From Constantimarinum furrinae (lineage in GTDB: Bacteria > Bacteroidota > Bacteroidia > Flavobacteriales > Flavobacteriaceae): a stretch of DNA of 64,000 bases. The translations under genes were made by a program, and so were the position numbers. Positions 1 through 6,871 of the stretch are shown in pieces (within the stretch, counting starts at the first letter, position 1; each line of letters starts with the position of its first letter). Where the stretch lies: assembly GCF_014295415.1 (NCBI RefSeq), contig NZ_CP052909.1:2728001-2792000 (forward strand), in the 5' to 3' direction. Under the pieces are notes generated by a model. That model had not been told where the DNA came from and made no database searches. It worked only from the letters and a program-made list of their open reading frames with translations.

Positions 1-40
1 ATTGGTATAGCGTTCTTAATAAAGTCAACTAATTCCAACA

Positions 41-400
41 TTAGTAAACGTTTGGTGGCCAACCTCCAGTCCCAACATTAAATGGATCAATATCATAATT
101 GTTTGGTGAATTGCTATCGCTTCCATTGGTAGCAGAGAGAAAGACAGTTGCCTTATTAGAATCATCTGCACTATAGGCCGCGAAATAAATCCGAACACCG
201 GGATTATCTACTCCTAATTTCACCGATTCGTCCTTTACATAATCCAGAAATTCCTGTAGTTCGGCTACACTATAGACAAAATCACGGGTGTCTTCACTGC
301 CAATTGCCTCGGCAATTGGGGTTGCTCGTGTACTTATCCATTTGGCGTGCATCACTTTGGCGGCGCTTACTGAAATACATTTTGTTGGTCTTTTAGCCAT
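41..400 (-). CDS. Small conserved hypothetical protein, paralogue of the protein at 13660-14025
   Basis: Function not recognised. The 119-residue product has no signal peptide or membrane segment. Start taken at the ATG followed by Ala-Lys-Arg-Pro; an in-frame ATG 57 bases upstream would add a Lys/Asn-rich tail with no counterpart in the paralogue. Seen directly: the protein aligns by eye with the one at 13660-14025, sharing a Trp about 20 residues in, a leucine-rich helix (LQEFLDYVK against LQGAIDEIK), an NPGVRIYF/NPCARVYL strand, a DDxN turn, a TxxSD segment and a late Pro-Pro. It faces the patatin-like gene across a control region carrying two copies of ACAGGWAAAATCCT. Real gene: likely; role: unknown. 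Confidence 0.7.
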   Translation of the reverse strand: MAKRPTKCISVSAAKVMHAKWISTRATPIAEAIGSEDTRDFVYSVAELQEFLDYVKDESVKLGVDNPGVRIYFAAYSADDSNKATVFLSATNGSDSNSPNNYDIDPFNVGTGGWPPNVY

Positions 401-474
401 TTTGTTAAGTTTTTTGGTGTTTATATTTCTTAAAAATAGATAAAAACCTATTCTCAACTGCTATCATTCTTGAA

Positions 475-494
475 AAACAGGAAAAATCCTGTTT
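475..494. promoter_or_regulatory. Perfect 8-4-8 inverted repeat containing ACAGGAAAAATCCT
   Basis: Arms AAACAGGA and TCCTGTTT separated by AAAA, centred about 85 bp upstream of the start of the leftward gene at 41-400. No T-run follows on either strand, so an operator is more likely than a terminator. Near-identical copies lie at 593-606 and 37161-37174. Confidence 0.5.
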
Positions 495-592
495 CATTAA
501 TCAACCTCTACCTCTTAACCCTTCCTCCGCATTATAAATCAAGTTCTCAAATCTGACTTTTAGAACAGGCAGCTGATTAAACTATAAGTAAT

Positions 593-606
593 ACAGGTAA
601 AATCCT
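593..606. promoter_or_regulatory. Second copy of the ACAGGWAAAATCCT motif
   Basis: Reads ACAGGTAAAATCCT, one mismatch from the copy at 477-490. It is about 62 bp upstream of the rightward patatin-like gene and about 30 bp before TAAATTAG at 631-638, a weak match to the TAnnTTTG -7 element. One copy therefore faces each of the two divergent genes. Confidence 0.45.
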
Positions 607-667
607 CTTGAATAGTTCATTAACTCTCTGTAAATTAGCGGATAATTGATGCCCTAAAATTCTTCCA

Positions 668-3247
668 ATGCTCACAAAATTTATAAATGCAACCAACCAT
701 TTACTGAGTTCCTTTAAAAATTTTGTAAAATCTTCCTTTTTGAGTCTTTTAGTCATTATCATCATCCTTTTGCTATTAACGCAAATGGACCAGGCTTTCA
801 CTATGATGGTTGATCTTATTGAAAGTCATTGGCTATCATTACTTTTATCCTTCTTTTTGATCAACGCCCTTGCCATTGCCCTTTCCCACTACCCCATCTA
901 TAATTATTATGCGGCAAATCTCAATAATTCAGGGAATTACACTCGTTGGAAAAAAGTCTATCCCTTTACGTTATGGCCATTTAAAAAATTTCCGATCTAC
1001 ATTTTTACAACAAATAACGATACTGCCTATACACCGGATAATTGGGCCAATTATTTGAGATATTTTATCGGATTAATGATTCATGGGGTGTGGATCCATT
1101 TTATTGTAAGCAGCTTTGCTCCTAATTTTATATTTGAAAATTTTCCGTTTCAGCCTGTAAAAATTGTGATCTATATATTATTGCTCGTTCCCTTTGTGCT
1201 TTACATTATCTACAAGGAAAAATTTTCAAACCTCAGTGCTAAAACCAATAAACAGGGCATATTATTTTCGGAGGCGGAACGAAAAAAAAACTCACAAAGA
1301 CTCAACATTCTTTATAAACGTTTGGGGATCTGCTATTTTTTAATCGCCTTCCTCAGCGTATTGCTGTTAATTCTTACACTCATTATAGGAAATTTTAGTC
1401 CGGCCGGTTTTGTGCTATTGCTACTAACGAGCTATGCCTTTATTTTTAATTATGTTTTCTTCCGACTGTTGCGAACGCGCTTAAGCAGGATAAAAAAGAC
1501 CTTATCGAGCTCCCTGCTTTTACCCATTCAAATTTTTATAAGCGGAATACATTTTCTGGAGAGATCTGAAAATTATATTGCGCTTTTTCATTTTAATTTT
1601 TTGCTATCGGTCATCATCTTACTGTATTCTACCCTTGGAAGCTTATTGGGTTGGAGCCTGATTAACGGAATTCCTATACTGCTGGCTTTTTTCTATTTCT
1701 ACTACTTTGTGATCGCCAGTGCCGGTAAATACTTCTTTGTAGTGAAGAAAATGAACCTTTTCTCTACTCGAAAATATAAGGCGTTATTTGTAGGCTGTAT
1801 CTTCATAATCATACTCCTGATCATCTCTACCTGTACCAACGTAGAAGTGACAACCCACGAAATTGATCTGGTAGAAAATAACCGCTCCGAAATTACGGAA
1901 CAGCAATATATCGACAGTATTAAGACCAAAGATGATAACACGCTATTCTTCATAGCATCCCACGGTGGCGGACTCAAGGCAAATGTGTGGACTCTTAATG
2001 TATTGAACTCGCTGCAAGGCAAAACAGAAGGAAAATTACTGAACCAGACTATTGCAATATCGGGAGCTTCGGGGGGATCACTCGGACTGGCACTCTATAC
2101 CGGGTTGTACAAAGAAAACGGAACCGACACTAACACAATTCAGCAGAAAATAGATCACCTTTCCAAACAAAATTATACATCTGTAGATCTTACACTGACA
2201 TTCGGTCTGGATACCTATAGAAAATTGTGGCCCTTCAGTCAGCGAATAGGGTTAAAAGACCGTCCCTACTATGCGATGTTGAAATACCAGAATAATATAG
2301 AAAAAAAACAGAGTAAAACTTTATCGACGGTGTCTTTCCGGGATTATTGGAAAAGTGCTTTCACCAAGCACGGTTATTTTCCTTCCCTTATTATGAACAC
2401 CGCTGGAATTAAAGGAAATCGCGGCATATTATGGTCTGTGAAACAAGACGATTTTGATGCTATTTTTCCTTATGCAGAGAATCTGGCCGATCTCGATAAC
2501 GACAAGACCATTCCCTTTTATCAAGCTGTTTCTACTACCAACAGATTCCCGGTGTTTAGTCCAGCGGCGAAAATTCCCGGGTATGGTCATTTTATAGATG
2601 CCGGCGCCATAGACAACAGCGGGTTATTGGGCTGTTTGGATCTTCATAACTATTTGCTACGCGATCAGGCCATCCTGGGCAACAAACAGATCGCCTATAT
2701 TGAGATCATTAACAGCAAGGGGTTATATGTGAATTACCTCATAGAGAAATTTAAGAAAGAAAATGAAATTACACATATTGTTAAGAATGAAAATGAAACC
2801 GATAATCTTGTGGCAGATCTTAAAACCGGTCTGAATCTCGATAAAATACCCGGCTATCTCAGCGATTATATGAGCAATTGGGAAAATACACAGGAAGGTC
2901 GCCTACGATATTTTAAAATATTTATGCCGCATAAAGTGACTCTAGGAGACGTAGAAAGTTATTTCAACGGAACTCTGGTCGATGAAACCATTAAGCAAAA
3001 GCTAATTCGATTTTTAGCTGAAGAAAACAATATCATTCTGAGTATAACCGAAAAACCTGATAAAAACTTTTTCGATCCTTGGGAATATTACGAGCCAACC
3101 CTGTCCAGACATCTTAGTCAAAGCAGTCTACGGTATATAAAAGACATCCTGAAGCACCCGTTGCTAAGGGAACAGTTTTCAGAAATTGAAACCCTTATCA
3201 ATACCAAAAAAATTGAGAAGAACGTGAATCCTGAAATATCCTTTTAA
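668..3247 (+). CDS. Polytopic membrane protein with C-terminal patatin-like phospholipase domain
   Basis: Probable membrane-anchored lipid acyl hydrolase of 859 residues. Residues about 20-400 hold many hydrophobic segments. From about 425 the patatin signatures appear in order: glycine-rich oxyanion loop HGGGLKAN (near 427), the GxSxG nucleophile elbow as GASGGS (near 464), and the dyad aspartate in DAGAIDNS (near 643). Patatins use a Ser-Asp dyad to cleave phospholipid or lipid esters; the substrate here is unknown. The long N-terminal membrane region is unusual, since many bacterial patatins are soluble or secreted. The gene stands alone, ends 6 bp before the convergent pxpC stop, and has an ACAGGWAAAATCCT box upstream. 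Confidence 0.75.
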   Translation: MLTKFINATNHLLSSFKNFVKSSFLSLLVIIIILLLLTQMDQAFTMMVDLIESHWLSLLLSFFLINALAIALSHYPIYNYYAANLNNSGNYTRWKKVYPFTLWPFKKFPIYIFTTNNDTAYTPDNWANYLRYFIGLMIHGVWIHFIVSSFAPNFIFENFPFQPVKIVIYILLLVPFVLYIIYKEKFSNLSAKTNKQGILFSEAERKKNSQRLNILYKRLGICYFLIAFLSVLLLILTLIIGNFSPAGFVLLLLTSYAFIFNYVFFRLLRTRLSRIKKTLSSSLLLPIQIFISGIHFLERSENYIALFHFNFLLSVIILLYSTLGSLLGWSLINGIPILLAFFYFYYFVIASAGKYFFVVKKMNLFSTRKYKALFVGCIFIIILLIISTCTNVEVTTHEIDLVENNRSEITEQQYIDSIKTKDDNTLFFIASHGGGLKANVWTLNVLNSLQGKTEGKLLNQTIAISGASGGSLGLALYTGLYKENGTDTNTIQQKIDHLSKQNYTSVDLTLTFGLDTYRKLWPFSQRIGLKDRPYYAMLKYQNNIEKKQSKTLSTVSFRDYWKSAFTKHGYFPSLIMNTAGIKGNRGILWSVKQDDFDAIFPYAENLADLDNDKTIPFYQAVSTTNRFPVFSPAAKIPGYGHFIDAGAIDNSGLLGCLDLHNYLLRDQAILGNKQIAYIEIINSKGLYVNYLIEKFKKENEITHIVKNENETDNLVADLKTGLNLDKIPGYLSDYMSNWENTQEGRLRYFKIFMPHKVTLGDVESYFNGTLVDETIKQKLIRFLAEENNIILSITEKPDKNFFDPWEYYEPTLSRHLSQSSLRYIKDILKHPLLREQFSEIETLINTKKIEKNVNPEISF

Positions 3248-3253
3248 AGAAAC

Positions 3254-4102
3254 TTAGTCAATGAACTTAAACCTAACGGTGCTTCCTGCGGACTTCTGAC
3301 TCATTTTACTAATTGCCGACTCACTTAGTTGTAGTATTCTTGCATACCCCCCTGTGGTTTGCGCATCCCTCATCAAGACAGCACATTGGCCCGAAGGTGT
3401 TAACTGCACAGTTCCGGGTTGCACCGGAGCGGTGATGATCTCTTTTGCCGACAATCCTTCCAGTCCCTCCAGAATATATGCCATACGATTGCTTTGCGGC
3501 AGTACTTTAAGTTTATAAGAAGTTATCGTTTGCTGAATTTCTTCGGAAAGATCGTCGAATTCGGGTCCTTTAAAAACTTCCAGAATTTCATCTTCAAAAT
3601 GACTTACATTGTTTTTTACTGAAGCAGTAATCTTTCCGTTTCCGCTTGAAAGTTCTTTAAAATGCAATATATCTCCTTTGTGTAGCTTTGCTCTACTTGT
3701 AACGGAAGGATAGTAACTGAAACTTCCAAGCACATTCTCAGAAATAAATCCTCCGCGTATTGCGAGATACCCCCGCACTCCATAACTGGGAAGACCAAAT
3801 TTTAAAGTTGAATCCTTGTCCACCCGAACTCTTTTGTTAAGCGGTATTTCAACGTTATCGAGAGTTGGGGTAAATCCGGCACCGGTAATGGAGATCTGGG
3901 TAGCTTCCATAAACTGCAGTACAGGTCCCGTTTGCGTAATTTCCATTAAAGGGGCATAGATATCATTTCCCAATAGCGTATTTGCCAGTATGGCACTCAC
4001 TCTATCCATAACACCACTTAACGGCACTCCGCTTTTTCGATGCCCCCATCTTCCCTTATCCTGAATGCTCGAATACAACCCCGATGACAACACTTTAATC
4101 AT
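3254..4102 (-). CDS. pxpC: 5-oxoprolinase subunit PxpC (KipA/biotin-dependent carboxyltransferase-like)
   Basis: Third subunit of the bacterial PxpABC 5-oxoprolinase, which couples ATP hydrolysis to opening of 5-oxo-L-proline (pyroglutamate) to L-glutamate. The 282-residue product matches the KipA/PxpC family: a start around GLYSSIQDKGRWG, then GVPLSGVMDRVSAILAN, PSYGVRGYLAIRGG and a late PVQPGTVQLTPSGQ. Its start overlaps the end of pxpB by 8 bp, consistent with translational coupling. It is the last gene of the leftward unit and ends almost back to back with the patatin-like gene. Length and gene order are standard. Confidence 0.92.
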   Translation of the reverse strand: MIKVLSSGLYSSIQDKGRWGHRKSGVPLSGVMDRVSAILANTLLGNDIYAPLMEITQTGPVLQFMEATQISITGAGFTPTLDNVEIPLNKRVRVDKDSTLKFGLPSYGVRGYLAIRGGFISENVLGSFSYYPSVTSRAKLHKGDILHFKELSSGNGKITASVKNNVSHFEDEILEVFKGPEFDDLSEEIQQTITSYKLKVLPQSNRMAYILEGLEGLSAKEIITAPVQPGTVQLTPSGQCAVLMRDAQTTGGYARILQLSESAISKMSQKSAGSTVRFKFID

Positions 4103-4826
4103 AACTTTCCTCCATTTTTAAATGGTACACTCCCTCTTTAATTTCTTTCGAAATTCGTTTAAACTCCTGAAGCGTAATCGCGTAAAACCTTAATTTACTT
4201 CCCGGAGTGAGCAAGGAAGGCGGGTCATTGTTTACATTAAAAAACTGCAACGGACTTCTCCCTATCACATTCCAGCCTCCCGGGGATGTGGTTGGGTAGA
4301 CACCGGTCTGATTCCCTCCAATGGCCACCGAGCCTGCTTCAACATGTGTTCTTGAGGTGTTTTTTCTGGCTGTTATAAGTTGGTTGGGCAACCCAATTAA
4401 ATATGGAAACCCGGGGAGGAAACCATTAAATGCAACGCTATAGACAGGGCTCGAATGCAAGGCTATCACTTCTTTGGAAGTGAGTTTATTTTTTCTAGCA
4501 ACCTCCTTAAGATCGGGTGCCATTTCGACAGCATAGCAAACGGGTACCTGTATGATCATATCGTTACCATTCTCTATTTCTGTTGAGGAGATCTCTTGTA
4601 ATGACCTTAGTTTATCCATAAACGAATAAACCTCCACGAACTCGTGTAAATAGATCGCTAAAGCCGTATATGTAATCACGGTTTCCCGAATTTCTTCTGA
4701 ATAATGGTGCAATAGAAAACGATCCCACTTTAACATAAGTGCATGAGTACTTTCGTTAATTTCAGACTCCCAACTCAGTAACACTGAATGAGCTCCAAAC
4801 ATCTTTATTTTAGGAAAAAGTTTCAT
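4095..4826 (-). CDS. pxpB: 5-oxoprolinase subunit PxpB (KipI-like)
   Basis: Subunit B of ATP-dependent 5-oxoprolinase, 243 residues. The C-terminal half carries the typical PxpB/KipI segments: YSVAFNGFLPGFPYL, EAGSVAIGGNQTGVYP and PGGWNVIGRSPL. It overlaps pxpA by 4 bp (ATGA) and pxpC by 8 bp. KipI homologues were first described as sporulation-kinase inhibitors in Bacillus, but beside pxpA and pxpC the 5-oxoprolinase role is the straightforward reading. Confidence 0.92.
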   Translation of the reverse strand: MKLFPKIKMFGAHSVLLSWESEINESTHALMLKWDRFLLHHYSEEIRETVITYTALAIYLHEFVEVYSFMDKLRSLQEISSTEIENGNDMIIQVPVCYAVEMAPDLKEVARKNKLTSKEVIALHSSPVYSVAFNGFLPGFPYLIGLPNQLITARKNTSRTHVEAGSVAIGGNQTGVYPTTSPGGWNVIGRSPLQFFNVNNDPPSLLTPGSKLRFYAITLQEFKRISKEIKEGVYHLKMEESYD

Positions 4827-5557
4827 AAAAGTTGTATTCCCGCATTATGAAGTTGTGAATGAATATGATCCAGTATCACTAAAGCATTAGGATTATCTCC
4901 ATGAATACAATAGGTAGATGCAACAATGTTCCGTTGTAAGCCTTCTGAAGTAGTGACCTCATTTTTAAAGATCATTCCTTGTAGCTGCTTCCAGGCGGCT
5001 TCAGCTGTTTCGATAGTCGCATTAGGGTCACTTCTGGAAACCAGCCTTAGATCGTTATTATAAGTACGATCAATAAATGCTTCAAATTGCAATGGGATAA
5101 TATTTTCAGCTTTCTTATGTAATATTGATCCATACGGCAGGTATAGTTTTGGACGTATTTTGGTTTCCACTATGGCTTCAACTACTGCATCAGCGGCAGG
5201 AGCATCTATGGCCGCATAATTATAAAGTGCACCGTGCAATTTAATATGATTCACAGTGACTCCTTCAGTTTCGCAAACGGCATAAAAATGAAGCAACTGG
5301 TAGTACACAGCTTCAGAAAGTTCTTGCTTGGATAGGCTCATGACCTTTCTTCCGAAGTTATCCCTATCGGGAAAAGAAGGATGCGCGCCCACTTTCACCT
5401 TGTGCTTTTTTGCAAGGATCACGGTTCTGCGCATGGATTCATCGGTACCATAATGACCCCCGCAGGCGATACTACAGGAGGAAATAAGAGGCATTAGTGC
5501 TTCATCCTGCCCCATTCCTTCCCCCAGATCGGCGTTTATGTCAATTTCGATTACCAT
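4823..5557 (-). CDS. pxpA: 5-oxoprolinase subunit PxpA (LamB/YcsF family)
   Basis: LamB/YcsF-family subunit A of 5-oxoprolinase, 244 residues. Diagnostic N-terminal segment DINADLGEGMGQD, followed by SCSIACGGHYGTD and VKVGAHPSFPDRDNFGR, the conserved acidic and histidine positions of the family. The start lies inside the end of the upstream transporter gene (7 bp overlap) and the stop overlaps pxpB, so the four genes look like one co-translated unit that salvages pyroglutamate as glutamate. Confidence 0.93.
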   Translation of the reverse strand: MVIEIDINADLGEGMGQDEALMPLISSCSIACGGHYGTDESMRRTVILAKKHKVKVGAHPSFPDRDNFGRKVMSLSKQELSEAVYYQLLHFYAVCETEGVTVNHIKLHGALYNYAAIDAPAADAVVEAIVETKIRPKLYLPYGSILHKKAENIIPLQFEAFIDRTYNNDLRLVSRSDPNATIETAEAAWKQLQGMIFKNEVTTSEGLQRNIVASTYCIHGDNPNALVILDHIHSQLHNAGIQLL

Positions 5558-6774
5558 GAGATCTCCAATACTTTAATTAGGGCTCTGCCTCCCAGGACTA
5601 TGGTTCCTAAAAAGATGAGGCTACCTATAACATTTTGAAGTAAGGAGTTTTTATAGTTACCCAGCAACGCTTTCCGGTTTACGATCCAAAGCAGGAATCC
5701 GGTGATCACCGGTAATAATATTCCATTTGCGATCTGTGCAAATTTTATGATCTCTATGGGTTTCAATCCGATGGATGACACCACAATTCCAATAAGCAAA
5801 ACGGCTCCCCATGCTACCCGGAAACGAGTTGATTTCAGGTTTGAATCCCATCCAAAACAGCCTCTGGCAACATACGCTGCGGCTAAGGGTGCAGTAATCG
5901 CTGAAGTAATTCCGGCAGCAAATAAACCGGCGCTTAAAAAGTATTTTGCAAAGTTTCCGAACAGAGGTTCCATACTCAACGCAAGATCGGCAGCACTACT
6001 TATAGCTCCTTTTGGGATGGCGGCCGCTGCAATAATAACTGAAATAGAAACGAGTCCGCCCAACACTATAGAAACATACAGGTCTGTTCGCGCCTTTTTA
6101 AGATCGGCCACACCCTTCCATTTCTCCTTAACCAGAGAAGCATGGAGGAACAGATTATATGGCACTACTGTAGTTCCTATGAGTCCGATCACCGTTAGGA
6201 CTCCTTCTTCGGGAAATTTGGGAACAAACAACCCTTTTACAACTGAAATAAGATCGGGTTGTGTTAGTATCGCAGTTAAAATAAAGGATACGCTCATCAA
6301 AAGGACCAATCCAATTAAGCTGCGTTCAATAAGTTTATAACTTCCAGTATAGAGTAATATAAAAGCCAGCACTCCAATGACGAGGCTTAAATAATTTACC
6401 GAAAGGCTTCCAAGATCAACGGTGGTAGTCTTCACAAAGGTTTCAAGCCCTAATACTCCTCCGCTTATATTCCCGGCCTCATAGGCCGCATTTCCAATGA
6501 ATATGGCTGAAAATATTAAGAGCAGCGCTGCATATTTTAGTGCAGGAGAGCTTATTTCCTTTTTTACGGTTTCAACTAAACCTGTGCCACTTACTAATCC
6601 GAGTCTTGCTGCCATTTCCTGAAGGACGATGGTTGCGATTATGGAGAGTACCATGGCCCATAGGAGTGTAAAACCGAATTCTACACCAGCCAGCGTACAA
6701 ACTGTTACCGTTCCCGGACCAATAAATGCAGCTGTGACAAGAGTTCCCGGTCCGATATTTTTAAAAAGATTCAA
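5551..6774 (-). CDS. Nramp-fold (SLC11-related) transporter of the pxp operon, with altered metal-site motifs
   Basis: Integral membrane protein of 407 residues with about 11 hydrophobic segments and clear Nramp-family order. Canonical Nramps carry DPGN in helix 1 and MPHN in helix 6 for divalent metal binding. Here the matching segments read FIGPGTVT and VVPYNLFLHASLV, that is GPGT and VPYN, so the metal-ligating Asp, the helix 1 Asn and the helix 6 Met are all absent. It is the first gene of the pxpABC unit and overlaps pxpA. A similar pairing is known in Bacillus (ycsG beside ycsF). The substrate may not be Mn or Fe; transport linked to 5-oxoproline or another ion is an inference from context. 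Confidence 0.85.
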   Translation of the reverse strand: MNLFKNIGPGTLVTAAFIGPGTVTVCTLAGVEFGFTLLWAMVLSIIATIVLQEMAARLGLVSGTGLVETVKKEISSPALKYAALLLIFSAIFIGNAAYEAGNISGGVLGLETFVKTTTVDLGSLSVNYLSLVIGVLAFILLYTGSYKLIERSLIGLVLLMSVSFILTAILTQPDLISVVKGLFVPKFPEEGVLTVIGLIGTTVVPYNLFLHASLVKEKWKGVADLKKARTDLYVSIVLGGLVSISVIIAAAAIPKGAISSAADLALSMEPLFGNFAKYFLSAGLFAAGITSAITAPLAAAYVARGCFGWDSNLKSTRFRVAWGAVLLIGIVVSSIGLKPIEIIKFAQIANGILLPVITGFLLWIVNRKALLGNYKNSLLQNVIGSLIFLGTIVLGGRALIKVLEISW

Positions 6775-6818
6775 ATTGAGTCTGTGTTTTGGTAACTAAA
6801 TATAGGATAAATAAAACG

Positions 6819-6850
6819 AAAAAAGGGATGCTCTACGAGCATCCCTTTTT
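6819..6850 (-). terminator. Rho-independent terminator after the M16 peptidase gene
   Basis: Fourteen-base perfect arms AAAAAGGGATGCTC and GAGCATCCCTTTTT around a 3-base loop. It starts about 20 bp beyond the stop of the leftward peptidase gene, and the A/T-rich ends give a U-run in both directions. Confidence 0.9.
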
Positions 6851-6871
6851 CAAATTGATCTTAAACCAATA

